A stretch of DNA of 27,633 bases from CAIKKG01 sp037444725 (GCA_037444725.1 JBBILW010000006.1:1-27633), one strand, 5' to 3'; counted from the stretch's first letter, positions 1-8,016 are shown. Notes: generated from the sequence alone by a model not told the origin. Numbers and translations: made by a program.

Positions 1-365
1 TACGCGAGCGGCGCGACGGGCGTGAGCGACACGCTGGAACCGCCCAGCCCAATGTTCACAGGAACCGCCGTGTCGCCCTGCATGAGCTTCACGGTGGACC
101 GCGTCACCGTCTTCGGGTCGAGCGCGAACGAGAACGTGATATCCACGATCGTCGCGATCGAGACTCCCGTCACGCCGTTTGCAGGCGAGACGGACAAGAC
201 GTTGAACGGCAGGTGCGAGGCCGAGCAGAGTGGCGGGGGCGGGGGCGGCGGAACGCAGCCGGTATCCGGACAGGGCCGGACCGACGGCGTGTTGCCGCAG
301 CCGATGACGAAGAAGAACGAGAGAGTGAGGCAGAACATCGCGAAACGGCTGACCGTATTCCTCAT
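1..365 (-). CDS. Lipoprotein with bacterial Ig-like domain, partial
   Basis: The reading frame is open from the ATG at 365 to the window edge, so the C-terminus is missing (121 codons visible). The first 23 residues form a lipoprotein signal: a hydrophobic stretch followed by the lipobox VIGC, giving a lipidated Cys at residue 23. A Cys- and Pro-rich linker with a run of prolines follows. From about residue 55 the sequence (SVSPANGVTGVS, then an ITFSFALDP segment) resembles the SbsA-type Ig-like domain (Big_5 family) found in secreted bacterial proteins. I infer an exported, membrane-anchored surface protein of unknown binding partner. An AAAGGGG ribosome binding site sits 8 nt before the ATG, and a good promoter lies about 57 nt further upstream. 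This is the same layout as the island genes at 16-22 kb. Confidence 0.75.
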   Translation of the reverse strand, partial: MRNTVSRFAMFCLTLSFFFVIGCGNTPSVRPCPDTGCVPPPPPPPLCSASHLPFNVLSVSPANGVTGVSIATIVDITFSFALDPKTVTRSTVKLMQGDTAVPVNIGLGGSSVSLTPVAPLA

Positions 366-421
366 GATGCGTCCCCTTTCTGGAACTTTCAGTAATTGGT
401 GGGTAACAAATAGCTGGCAAT

Positions 422-450
422 AAAATAATGGATTTTCGAATATTAGTCAA
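422..450 (-). promoter_or_regulatory. Sigma-70 promoter for the lipoprotein gene
   Basis: TTGACT (445-450) and TATTTT (422-427) on the minus strand are separated by exactly 17 bp. The predicted leader is about 50 nt and carries a Shine-Dalgarno sequence, as in the island cassettes. Confidence 0.65.
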
Positions 451-499
451 TGTTTTTTGCGCTTTGTAAGCCCTCGCCTGCCCCTTCCTTAATATGGGG

Positions 500-528
500 T
501 TGATTTTTATCGAGGTTACTTGTATCAT
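500..528 (+). promoter_or_regulatory. Sigma-70 promoter for rpmE-rplY
   Basis: TTGATT (500-505), a 17-bp spacer, then TATCAT (523-528). Only 9 nt separate the -10 from the rpmE ATG, so the transcript should be leaderless or nearly so. Confidence 0.65.
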
Positions 529-537
529 GGTCGGGTT

Positions 538-813
538 ATGAAAAAAGACATTCATCCCGCGTACAACCCCAAAACGCCCGTAAAGTGCGCGTGCGGAAAC
601 TCATTTACCGTAGGTTCAACCGCAAAATCAATCGAAGTTGAAATCTGCTCGAAGTGCCATCCGTTCTACACCGGCAAACAGATGCTCGTAGACACCGCAG
701 GACGCGTAGAGCGCTTCAGAGCGAGGAAGGAAAAGGTGGCTCCTAAGGCGGAAAAGAAGCCGCGCGTGAAGAAACCGAAGGTTGAGAAGAAGATTGCGAT
801 AAAGCATAAGTAA
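538..813 (+). CDS. rpmE: 50S ribosomal protein L31
   Basis: L31 is a small protein of the large ribosomal subunit at the central protuberance and subunit bridge. The N-terminus MKKDIHPAYNP and the paired cysteines in VKCACGNSF and EICSKCHPFYTGK identify the zinc-binding (C+) form. The usual L31 ends near residue 70; here a Lys-rich tail (repeats of KKP and EKK) brings it to 91 residues. The ATG at 538 is chosen because it matches the family N-terminus; an in-frame TTG at 520 overlaps the promoter -10 and is unlikely. No Shine-Dalgarno is visible. rplY follows after 5 nt, so the two ribosomal genes are probably co-transcribed. Confidence 0.95.
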   Translation: MKKDIHPAYNPKTPVKCACGNSFTVGSTAKSIEVEICSKCHPFYTGKQMLVDTAGRVERFRARKEKVAPKAEKKPRVKKPKVEKKIAIKHK

Positions 814-818
814 ATCGT

Positions 819-1445
819 ATGGAACTCAAAGCTACAAAACGTGAACTCGTAGGAAGGAAGGTAAAACAGCTTCGTGATAAGGGCTTTATGCCTGCCGAGC
901 TTTTCGGTCATGGCGTGGCAAACGAGCACCTTACCGTCTCACAGAAAGAATTTTCCAAAATCTTTAAAACCGCCGGCGAGCATGAACTCGTCACGATTGC
1001 AATCGAGGGCGGCAAGAAAATCCCCGTGCTTATCACGGACGCACACCGTCACCCGATTTCAGGACTCTTCCTCGCAGCTGATTTCCACGCGGTACGCATG
1101 GACGAGAAAATCCGCGTAAAGATTCCGTTTGTGTTCACGGGTGAAGCACCGGCGACAAAGCTCGGCCTCCCCATCATCAAAGTCATCGATGAAATCGAAA
1201 TCGAGACACTCCCGGGCAAAATGCCTCACGAGTTCACGATTGACATTGCATCGCTCGACAATCAGGGCAAGAGCATCCACGTGAAGGACATCAAAGCTCT
1301 GAAAGATACGAAGATTTTCATCTCTCCCGAATCGGTAATCATTACGGTTGGAGAAAAAACGAAAGCGGAGGAAGTCGCACCGGCACCGGTCGCGGCGGAA
1401 GCGGCTCCGGCAGCAGCCGTCACACCTGCACCGGAAGCGAAGTAA
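819..1445 (+). CDS. rplY: 50S ribosomal protein L25 (CTC/TL5 form)
   Basis: This is the 5S-rRNA-binding protein of the large subunit. Residues 1-90 match the L25 domain (start MELKATKRE, then GHGVANEHLTV) and residues 95-180 match the C-terminal beta domain of CTC/TL5 proteins (GEAPATKLGLPI, HEFTIDIASL). The last 30 residues are an Ala/Pro/Glu tail of low complexity. Total length is 208 residues, normal for the CTC form. It sits 5 nt after rpmE and is followed directly by a strong hairpin terminator. There is no recognisable Shine-Dalgarno before the ATG. Confidence 0.95.
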   Translation: MELKATKRELVGRKVKQLRDKGFMPAELFGHGVANEHLTVSQKEFSKIFKTAGEHELVTIAIEGGKKIPVLITDAHRHPISGLFLAADFHAVRMDEKIRVKIPFVFTGEAPATKLGLPIIKVIDEIEIETLPGKMPHEFTIDIASLDNQGKSIHVKDIKALKDTKIFISPESVIITVGEKTKAEEVAPAPVAAEAAPAAAVTPAPEAK

Positions 1446-1462
1446 TAGAAAAAACAGCATTC

Positions 1463-1497
1463 AAAAAACTCCCTTCCTTTTCGGAAGGGAGTTTTTT
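1463..1497 (+). terminator. Intrinsic terminator after rplY
   Basis: A 15-bp perfect stem (1463-1477 with 1483-1497) has a 5-nt loop and ends in six T. A-runs on the other side make it symmetrical. The -10 of the next gene starts 4 nt downstream. Confidence 0.9.
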
Positions 1498-1500
1498 GGA

Positions 1501-1506
1501 TATAAT
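1501..1506 (+). promoter_or_regulatory. Consensus -10 for the transglycosylase gene
   Basis: A perfect TATAAT lies 8 nt before the ATG at 1515 and directly after the rplY terminator. No convincing -35 was found because the terminator stem occupies that position. A leaderless mRNA is predicted. Confidence 0.6.
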
Positions 1507-1514
1507 GGAAATAC

Positions 1515-2915
1515 ATGAAGCGCAAAGCAACATTCCGCGGTTTTTTTGTACGGAGCATAGCTCCCGCGCTTTTGTTTACAGCAATATTCTGTGTGAACCT
1601 CGTTCCGGTGTCCGTCCTCGCACAAACAGCGACCTCGACGACAACCTCGACGGACTCGGGCATTTCAAAACAGGCGCAACGCGCAGACCTTGAAGCACAG
1701 CTTGCAGATTTGGAGCGTCAGATTGACGAACACCAGAAAACAATCGAAAAATATCAGAAAACCGGCAAAACATTGAAGGGAGAAATAAGCACGCTGAACG
1801 CCCAGATTGAAAAATTGAATCTGAAAGTGAAGGGCATCAACCTCACACTCACAAAGCTCAATCAGGAAATAAACGACACTCAAGTCAGCATCAATCGGAC
1901 CGAAAACAAGATTGATACGAACAAAGACGCGCTCACGACTGCTATCCAGAGCCTTGATCAAACCGATCGCGAAAACATGCTCGTCATTCTGTTTGCTCAC
2001 AACACGCTCTCCGATTTCTTCGGCACTATTAACAATGTAATGCTCCTCCAGGACGGCATCCGTGCAAAACTGAACGAAATTACCGACTTGCGCCAGACGC
2101 TTATCGCAACGAAGACCGAACTCACCGATAAAAAAGAAAGTCAGGAAAACTTGCGCGCGCTCCAGCTAGCGCAAAAAAAGAGCCAGGAGGCGACGCAGGC
2201 AGAAAAGGCAAAACTGCTTAAGGATACCAAAGGTAAGGAAAGTGAATATCAAAAACTTCTCAAAAAGACGCAGGAGACTGCCGCACAGATTAGAAGCCGC
2301 ATCTTCGAACTCATCGGCGGTGGAGAACTTACGTTCGAAAAAGCATATGACTACGCGCGCCTCGCAGAAGGTGCATCAGGAGTCCGCGCGTCGCTTATTC
2401 TTGCGATTTTGAGCCGCGAATCACTGCTCGGTAAGAACGTTGGCCGCTGCAGTTACACGACCGCCATGCATCCCACGCGCGACATCCCCTACTTCCTGGA
2501 ACTTTTGGGGAAGCTCGGCATCAATCCGAACTCGCTTGAAGCGAAGGTTTCGTGCGCCAACGCGCACGGCGCATACGGAGGCGCTATGGGTCCGGCGCAG
2601 TTCATTCCCTCAACGTGGAAACTATATTCAGCGCGTATTTCGGCAGTTACGAAAAATGATCCCGCGAACCCCTGGAATAACTCGGATGCGTTCGTTGCGA
2701 CCGGTATCTACATAAAGGATCTCATGAGCTCACAATCGTGTATCGATTACGGCCAGCAGATTCCTTCAGACGCACAGAAACTCCGCGAGCGTTGCGCAGC
2801 CGCAAAATACTATGCGGGCGGCAACTGGTACACCTACCGCTTCTGGTACGGAGAACCTGTGGTTGTGAAAGCGGACTCATTCGAAAAAGATATTGCGGTG
2901 CTGAAGGGGAATTGA
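1515..2915 (+). CDS. Exported coiled-coil protein with lytic transglycosylase domain
   Basis: A 466-residue exported protein. Residues 1-36 are a signal peptide (basic start, hydrophobic core, cleavage likely after VLAQ). Residues 50-255 are a long Lys/Glu/Gln/Leu-rich coiled coil like those of PcsB/EnvC-type cell-wall hydrolase partners. From about residue 275 the sequence fits a soluble lytic murein transglycosylase of the MltB/SLT_2 kind: LSRES would hold the catalytic Glu, and GAYGGAMGPAQFIPSTW is the family signature. Such enzymes cleave the MurNAc-GlcNAc bond of peptidoglycan. I infer a role in cell-wall remodelling, possibly division, with the coiled coil as a regulatory arm. The transglycosylase assignment is firm; the biological role is inference. 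It has no Shine-Dalgarno and starts just after a TATAAT. Confidence 0.85.
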   Translation: MKRKATFRGFFVRSIAPALLFTAIFCVNLVPVSVLAQTATSTTTSTDSGISKQAQRADLEAQLADLERQIDEHQKTIEKYQKTGKTLKGEISTLNAQIEKLNLKVKGINLTLTKLNQEINDTQVSINRTENKIDTNKDALTTAIQSLDQTDRENMLVILFAHNTLSDFFGTINNVMLLQDGIRAKLNEITDLRQTLIATKTELTDKKESQENLRALQLAQKKSQEATQAEKAKLLKDTKGKESEYQKLLKKTQETAAQIRSRIFELIGGGELTFEKAYDYARLAEGASGVRASLILAILSRESLLGKNVGRCSYTTAMHPTRDIPYFLELLGKLGINPNSLEAKVSCANAHGAYGGAMGPAQFIPSTWKLYSARISAVTKNDPANPWNNSDAFVATGIYIKDLMSSQSCIDYGQQIPSDAQKLRERCAAAKYYAGGNWYTYRFWYGEPVVVKADSFEKDIAVLKGN

Positions 2916-3010
2916 TAACTAACAACTTATAACTTACAACGGCGGAGTCAGAAAAACCGGAGACAATCCGGTTTTTTCTTACGTTATAAGTTATTTGTTA
3001 TCAGTTATAC
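2913..3010. repeat. Imperfect palindrome around a terminator
   Basis: The AT-rich flanks GATAACTAACAACTTATAAC (left) and the reverse complement of GTTATAAGTTATTTGTTATC (right) are imperfect inverted copies that enclose the terminator at 2952-2976. The whole intergenic region between two convergent genes is therefore one palindrome of about 100 nt. Confidence 0.55.
2952..2976. terminator. Bidirectional intrinsic terminator
   Basis: AAAAACCGG (2952-2960) pairs with CCGGTTTTT (2968-2976) across a 7-nt loop. It serves the transglycosylase gene on the plus strand and prfA on the minus strand. Confidence 0.85.
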
Positions 3011-3016
3011 GTTCTG

Positions 3017-3763
3017 CTACTTCCCGCTTGTCGGATGTCCGAATGCTTTCATAATCGGGTCCATGTCCCCGTTAAAAATACGTTCAATGTTCCCCCACTT
3101 CTTGCCGATGCGATGGTCGGTAATGCGGTCATCAGGGAAATTGTAGGTGCGGATTTTCTCCGAGCGCTCTGCGCTCCCGACCTGGTCGCGGCGAATCTGG
3201 TCGATTGAACCAACCGCCTGTTCGCGCTGGATGGTAAACAATTTTGCACGCAGCACCTCCATCGCCTTCTCGCGATTCGCATGCTGGGTTCGCTCCTCAC
3301 GGCATGAAACAACGATGCCAGTCGGCTTGTGCGTAATGCGTACCGCGCTTTCTACTTTGTTTACGTTCTGACCACCGGGACCTCCCGCACGTGAAAACGT
3401 CACTTCAATATCGCTGTCTTTTAATTGCACTTCTTTTGCTTCAACAATAGGGAGAACGGCGACAGACGCGGTTGAAGTATGAATGCGTCCGGAACGCTCC
3501 GTAGAAGGCACGCGCTGTACGCGATGTACTCCTGATTCTTGCTTCAGCGAGTCATAAATACCCTGCCCTTTCATCTCCACTACGAGCGTGCGATAGCCCT
3601 TCGCGCCCGATTCGCTAGCATCAAGCACGGTAAAGCCCCACCCGCGTTTCTGCGCATAGTTTTTATACATCTGCGCCAAATCAGCGGCGAAAAGCGATGC
3701 CTCATCGCCTCCCGTCCCCGCCCTCAATTCAAGAATGATTTTATTGATGCTTTGCGTCTCCAT
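3017..3763 (-). CDS. prfA: Peptide chain release factor 1, lacking N-terminal domain
   Basis: RF1 recognises UAA and UAG stop codons and triggers peptide release. The codon-recognition motif PxT appears as PST at residues 86-88 (inside RVPSTERSGRIHTS) and the catalytic GGQ at 130-132, so this is RF1 rather than RF2. The protein has 248 residues against about 360 in E. coli; its first residue corresponds to roughly residue 100 of the standard protein, so domain 1 is missing. The ATG at 3763 is preceded in frame by TTG, CCA and then a TAA stop, so the domain is absent rather than mis-called. It lies 46 nt downstream of fba but has its own near-consensus promoter. Confidence 0.93.
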   Translation of the reverse strand: METQSINKIILELRAGTGGDEASLFAADLAQMYKNYAQKRGWGFTVLDASESGAKGYRTLVVEMKGQGIYDSLKQESGVHRVQRVPSTERSGRIHTSTASVAVLPIVEAKEVQLKDSDIEVTFSRAGGPGGQNVNKVESAVRITHKPTGIVVSCREERTQHANREKAMEVLRAKLFTIQREQAVGSIDQIRRDQVGSAERSEKIRTYNFPDDRITDHRIGKKWGNIERIFNGDMDPIMKAFGHPTSGK

Positions 3764-3771
3764 TGGCAATT

Positions 3772-3800
3772 ATTAAATACGAAAACCGCCCGTATGGCAA
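3772..3800 (-). promoter_or_regulatory. Sigma-70 promoter for prfA
   Basis: TTGCCA (3795-3800), 17-bp spacer, TTTAAT (3772-3777). The -10 ends 8 nt before the ATG, which predicts a leaderless mRNA. Confidence 0.6.
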
Positions 3801-3809
3801 GGAATTCGG

Positions 3810-4688
3810 TTAAAGCTTATTGAACAGTTTCAAACGCGCGAGCGCGACGCGTTCAATCTCCGCGATAACTTCCGGCATGACTTTATATGGCGCAACCTCA
3901 TCCGGATGCTCCTTAAGCGATACCTCAAGCTCCCTTCTCCACGCCACACGAAGCTCGGTTGAAATATGGACCATCGCAATACCCGCACCAATTGCAGCTA
4001 TTAAATCTGCATCGGTGTTCCCCGACGCCCCATGGAGCACGAGAGGAATGCCGACTGCATCCTGGATGGCTTTAATGCGTGCGATATCAAGGTCGGGGTC
4101 AGGCACGTTCGCAAACATACCATGAATATTGCCGACTGCGGGTGCAAGCATGTCAATGCCTGTCGCCTCAACAAATGCTTTTGCGTCCTCAGGCTTCGTA
4201 AGGTCCTCGGGTTTTATTGCGGCACCTGTGGGAATATCCTTGCGCACTTCGGAGGCGCTTCCGATATAGCCGAGCTCGCCCTCGACAACAATGTCGGGAT
4301 TGATGGCCTTCGCGATACGCACCGCTTCTTTTGTTTGTGCGATGTTCTCCGCCATGGGAAGTTTACCGCCATCGAACAACACTTCATCAAAGCCGGCCTC
4401 CGCTGCTTCGCGCACCTTCTCGAGCGAATGCGTATGGTCCGCGTTCAAAAACAAATGGAAGCCTCCCGGCTTCGCGTGCTCGGTATTGTAACTCTTGATA
4501 AGGTCAACAACATGATGAACGCCGAAATACGCGCGTTCGCCTTCCGAAACGCCTATCGCAACCGGCACGTTCAATGTGATGCCGGCATGCGCAATGGCCT
4601 TCAGCTGTTCTAAATTGCCGATGTTGAAATGACCGACCGCAATACCCTTCATTCTCGCCTCCTCTATGACCGATAAAAATAATTTCAT
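3810..4688 (-). CDS. fba: Class II fructose-bisphosphate aldolase
   Basis: This zinc-dependent aldolase interconverts fructose 1,6-bisphosphate with glyceraldehyde 3-phosphate and dihydroxyacetone phosphate in the cytosol. At 292 residues it has the class II size. Metal and substrate residues are visible in NADHTHS, GELGYIG, VGNIHGMF and VLHGASGN. Its ATG overlaps the stop of the upstream gene as ATGA (4685-4688), so the two are translationally coupled. It belongs to the run of sugar-phosphate genes from rpiB to fba. Confidence 0.92.
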   Translation of the reverse strand: MKLFLSVIEEARMKGIAVGHFNIGNLEQLKAIAHAGITLNVPVAIGVSEGERAYFGVHHVVDLIKSYNTEHAKPGGFHLFLNADHTHSLEKVREAAEAGFDEVLFDGGKLPMAENIAQTKEAVRIAKAINPDIVVEGELGYIGSASEVRKDIPTGAAIKPEDLTKPEDAKAFVEATGIDMLAPAVGNIHGMFANVPDPDLDIARIKAIQDAVGIPLVLHGASGNTDADLIAAIGAGIAMVHISTELRVAWRRELEVSLKEHPDEVAPYKVMPEVIAEIERVALARLKLFNKL

Positions 4689-5938
4689 AGTTCAAAATAA
4701 CCGCTGATTAAATGTTTCTTGCAATACTCCTCGAGCTGTTCCTCGCCGAAATATTCAATGAAAATCCTGTTCCAGAGCGCTTCCTGGTGGTGATAGAGGA
4801 ACTTCATCTGCTCATGGCGCTTCACAAGACCCATCACGGTATCAACAAGGTCAAAGCTCACGAGAATGTTATTCCCCATCTCATCGCGGAAAAATTCACC
4901 GACCGAATCCAAGTCGCGCCAAAAGTTCAGCTCGCGTCCCGCCGCGCCGAACGTGCTTGCAGCGGCCTCAAGATCGTCTTCTGCTTTATGCCAATGGAGT
5001 GCCTCCGGATTGATGTGCGGCACAAAAAGCCTCCAGTCGTTCTCATCATCTTTCGCCAAGTAACGCTGGATGACGAGCCATTTCACAGAATCGTTCTCGG
5101 GAAGTCTGTGCTCCAAAATATCGCCACGCAAAAGCGAGAGAAGATGCGCCGTGAATGTCTTCGGGCTCTTCGCAATCATGCGGAACATGTCGGAATAAAA
5201 TGGAATCTCGTGCGAGTAATGGAAGATAAGACTCAACATTCTGAGCAATTCGCCTGAAATACCGAGAGACGTCGGGATAACAAACAGCACGCCGAACTCT
5301 TTTAAGTGGCTCACGTTGTGCCACTTCTTCATTACGAAAATCTTCGCGAACTTCGTCCATTTCTGCGAGAGCACGCGCACGTCAACAGCACGCTCCTCGA
5401 AATCGTCGGGTGTGAGGTCCTGATACTGTATGAAAAATGTGGTGTTGAGCCATTCGTTTCCCTCAACGAAACGGAGTGCCGCAAGAATCTCGATAATATC
5501 CTCCTTCGCAAGCATCTCCTCGACGGTGTTATATCCGAGGTATGCCATAACCTTTTTCGGCGGAGTATTTCTGAGAAGTTTCACTGCCTTATCAAGCTTG
5601 ATAAAGTAGCCCTTCGGCATCTTGATGACCTTCTTCGCCGTATCAACCGCAATAATAAAATCCTGCAGTGTGCTGCACTTCTTGCTGCCGGTGTTTTCGC
5701 AAAGCCACACATCATTGCTTTCCACTTTCGCAATCAACGCGTCATAGACCGATTTAGCACTCGAATCCGCGGAAAGACCGAGCCTTGAGAGCCTGTCCTT
5801 GATGCGCGTATCGTTCTCGAAAATGATGCGGTCAAATACGCCCTTCTTGCCCGTTATTTCAGCAAGTCTTTTCTCCACCGCATAGATGTAATCCTTGTCG
5901 GTGCGCAGTATATGAGCGACTTTTTCTATCGAGTCCAT
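4685..5938 (-). CDS. Conserved hypothetical protein in the sugar-phosphate operon
   Basis: I do not recognise a family. The 417-residue protein has no signal peptide and no clear membrane segment, so it is probably cytosolic and largely helical. Short features that stand out are ENTGSKKCSTLQDF near residue 80, LNTTFFIQYQDLTPDDFE near 165 and FEL at the end. No Walker, Rossmann or zinc motif is evident. Its stop codon overlaps the fba start (ATGA), and it begins 15 nt after the PfkB-family kinase gene. The tight packing suggests a role connected with sugar-phosphate metabolism or its regulation, but this rests on context alone. No Shine-Dalgarno precedes the ATG. Confidence 0.8.
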   Translation of the reverse strand: MDSIEKVAHILRTDKDYIYAVEKRLAEITGKKGVFDRIIFENDTRIKDRLSRLGLSADSSAKSVYDALIAKVESNDVWLCENTGSKKCSTLQDFIIAVDTAKKVIKMPKGYFIKLDKAVKLLRNTPPKKVMAYLGYNTVEEMLAKEDIIEILAALRFVEGNEWLNTTFFIQYQDLTPDDFEERAVDVRVLSQKWTKFAKIFVMKKWHNVSHLKEFGVLFVIPTSLGISGELLRMLSLIFHYSHEIPFYSDMFRMIAKSPKTFTAHLLSLLRGDILEHRLPENDSVKWLVIQRYLAKDDENDWRLFVPHINPEALHWHKAEDDLEAAASTFGAAGRELNFWRDLDSVGEFFRDEMGNNILVSFDLVDTVMGLVKRHEQMKFLYHHQEALWNRIFIEYFGEEQLEEYCKKHLISGYFEL

Positions 5939-5953
5939 AGAGATTATTTTAAA

Positions 5954-6952
5954 TTAATAGAGCGGTTCTACATCCAAATTCACGAACTTCCAACGCTTTC
6001 CTTCAAAATCTTTTTTCGAAAGAATGCCTACCTGCGCGCCAACGTGCTCGATAACCGAAGTCGAGTTCGCTGCCGCAAGCCGCAATGCGTAGCAGATGTC
6101 GTTTGAACGGATAAAACCGGCGACAAAACCGGAACCGAACGCATCGCCTGCGCCCGTACGCCCCTCGACTGCTTTTTCTTTGAATGTGCCGCAGCGGTAT
6201 ACGGTGTGCCCATCCGACGCGAGTGCTCCGCGGGCGCCATCGGTCATAATAGCGATGCCGTTTACCATCGCATCAAATTTCTTAAATATTTTCTTTTCGT
6301 CATGGAATGCGACGTCCGTAAGCGCAGCCGCCTCCTCGCGATTTGCGATAACCACATCGGATTCAGCAATCATCGCTTTCAAGTCCTTTGCATTGTTCTT
6401 GATATAGTGCCCTGAAGGATTCAAAGCTATCTTTACGCCGCTCTTTTTGAGTGTGGAAAAAATATCGCGCATAATCGGCGCATCAATATTCGCGGGGGCA
6501 ATATATGCCCACTGCGCCTTGAGTTTCGGAAACGGAATTCCTTTTCTCTGGAGAGGCGTGCCGCGATGCACAAGAATCGTTCGCTCGCCATCGGGCGCCA
6601 GTAAAATTGTCGCGTAATCAGTCTCGCCTTTCTGGGGGTCGTTCAAAAGCGTCACGGCCTCCGCATCGAGCTCTTTCGCTACTTCCCTGCCGACTTCATC
6701 GTCTCCCATTTTCGCAACCATGGCGGTCTTAAGTCCTTGCCGCGCGAATGTCACCGCAGCATTCGCGGCATCACCTCCCGTGGCACGAACGAACGAATCA
6801 ACGGTAATTTTCGAGCCCAGCGCAAAACACTGCGCCTCACCAGTCGGAAAACCGGCGTTTTCAAGATGCTTCGGATCCCGAAGCACTTTAAAAAGGCTGC
6901 TTTTCAAGAATACATCCCTCGTTGCCGAACCAATCGTTATAACATCGAACAT
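5954..6952 (-). CDS. PfkB-family carbohydrate kinase
   Basis: A 332-residue kinase of the ribokinase/PfkB family, which phosphorylates sugars or nucleosides with ATP. The N-terminal segment FDVITIGSATRDVF, the substrate-side GGDAANAAVTFARQG and the C-terminal GRTGAGDAFGSGF, which holds the catalytic Asp, are all present. Substrate specificity cannot be read from sequence. Because its neighbours are fba, transketolase, rpe and rpiB, and no PfkA-type phosphofructokinase is in the window, it may act as the fructose-6-phosphate kinase feeding the aldolase. Ribokinase or adenosine kinase activity is equally possible. Confidence 0.88.
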   Translation of the reverse strand: MFDVITIGSATRDVFLKSSLFKVLRDPKHLENAGFPTGEAQCFALGSKITVDSFVRATGGDAANAAVTFARQGLKTAMVAKMGDDEVGREVAKELDAEAVTLLNDPQKGETDYATILLAPDGERTILVHRGTPLQRKGIPFPKLKAQWAYIAPANIDAPIMRDIFSTLKKSGVKIALNPSGHYIKNNAKDLKAMIAESDVVIANREEAAALTDVAFHDEKKIFKKFDAMVNGIAIMTDGARGALASDGHTVYRCGTFKEKAVEGRTGAGDAFGSGFVAGFIRSNDICYALRLAAANSTSVIEHVGAQVGILSKKDFEGKRWKFVNLDVEPLY

Positions 6953-6966
6953 ATGGGGTTTTTCTC

Positions 6967-6972
6967 ATTATA
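6967..6972 (-). promoter_or_regulatory. Consensus -10 before the PfkB-family kinase
   Basis: A perfect TATAAT lies 14 nt before the ATG at 6952, between GGGG and CCCC that could pair over the start region. No good -35 is seen. The leader would be only about 7 nt and has no Shine-Dalgarno. Confidence 0.45.
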
Positions 6973-7026
6973 CCCCACTTTGCCCAAGTTTACGAAGCGC
7001 GTCCGACAGAAAGGCCCGCTATCGTT

Positions 7027-8016
7027 TTATTTGCGTTTAATGGCGCGATGTGCGGCCGCGATAATGTCTTTTACGCCCATGCCGTACACGCGCATAAGTT
7101 CGTCTGGCTTTCCCGATTCGCCGTAAGTATTCTGTAAACCGATAAATTCCTGCGGCGTGGGGTGCGTACGTGCAAGAAACTCTGCGACGGCGCTACCCAT
7201 GCCTCCCGCGACCTGATGCTCTTCCGCAGTAACGATTGCGCCGGTTTTCTTTGCGAGTTCCAAAATTTTCTGCTCATCAAGCGGCTTAATGGTGTGATTA
7301 TTGAGCACGATTGAGCCCATACCCTCGCGCTCAAGTTCCGCCGCTGCTTCAAGGGCGGTCGCGACAAGCGTGCCGCATGCAATAATAGTCGCTTCCGGTT
7401 TTTTCGATTCCCAAAAAATTTCTGCCTTGCCGGGAATAAAGGGAGATTTTGCGGTCGTAATGACCGGCGTTGCCTCACGGGCAAATCGAAGATAAACAGG
7501 GCCCCAGATTTTTGCGGATGCAATTGTCGCCTTCCTTGCCTCTTCCGCGTCACAAGGGACAATAACCTTCATATTCGCCATCACGCGCATGGTGGCGATA
7601 TCTTCCACGGCCTGGTGAGTGGCACCATCGGGACCCACGGAAATTCCCGCGTGATGCCCCGCAATTTTCACATTCGAATCGTTGTATGAGATAGTCGTGC
7701 GTATCTGCTCCCAATTCCTTCCTGGAGAAAACGTCGCATAAGAAGAAATAAACGGAATCTTGCCGGAAACGCCGAGTCCTGCGGCAACCGTCGCCATGTT
7801 CTGTTCGGCGACGCCCATTTCGAAATAACGTTCGGGAAACTTATTCGCAAACGCCTCAACGCGCGTGGATTCCTTGAGATCCGCACACAGCACAACAACT
7901 TCGGGCATGCTCTCTCCAAGTGCCAAAAGCGCCTCGCCGTATCCGTTGCGGATTGCGGACATTTCCACCTTATCGGTGAGTGCTTTTTTGCTGAGTTTTG
8001 CGGTTTCTTTAATCAT
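7027..8016 (-). CDS. Transketolase, C-terminal half
   Basis: This is the second subunit of a split thiamine-diphosphate transketolase, which moves two-carbon units between sugar phosphates. The 329 residues cover the pyrimidine-binding domain (EMGVAEQNMATVAAGL with the catalytic Glu, then SSYATFSPGRNWEQIR) and the C-terminal transketolase domain (NNHTIKPLD, TAEEHQVAGGMGSAVAE). The N-terminal half is the next gene upstream, 19 nt away. A TAAGGAG sequence overlaps the stop of that gene, 15 nt before the ATG, which is rather far for a normal ribosome binding site; coupling to the upstream gene is likely. Confidence 0.93.
   Translation of the reverse strand: MIKETAKLSKKALTDKVEMSAIRNGYGEALLALGESMPEVVVLCADLKESTRVEAFANKFPERYFEMGVAEQNMATVAAGLGVSGKIPFISSYATFSPGRNWEQIRTTISYNDSNVKIAGHHAGISVGPDGATHQAVEDIATMRVMANMKVIVPCDAEEARKATIASAKIWGPVYLRFAREATPVITTAKSPFIPGKAEIFWESKKPEATIIACGTLVATALEAAAELEREGMGSIVLNNHTIKPLDEQKILELAKKTGAIVTAEEHQVAGGMGSAVAEFLARTHPTPQEFIGLQNTYGESGKPDELMRVYGMGVKDIIAAAHRAIKRK

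Noticed and set aside
3764..3809. Missing N-terminal domain of RF1 encoded upstream in another frame
   Set aside because: Only 46 nt separate prfA from fba, and an in-frame stop lies just before the TTG and ATG starts.
4032..4613. 193-codon plus-strand frame opposite fba
   Set aside because: It is antisense to a clear aldolase gene and contains no conserved motif.
5306..5788. 160-codon plus-strand frame opposite the unknown operon gene
   Set aside because: The minus-strand frame is longer, starts and stops tightly against its neighbours and overlaps fba as ATGA; the plus-strand frame has no start signals.
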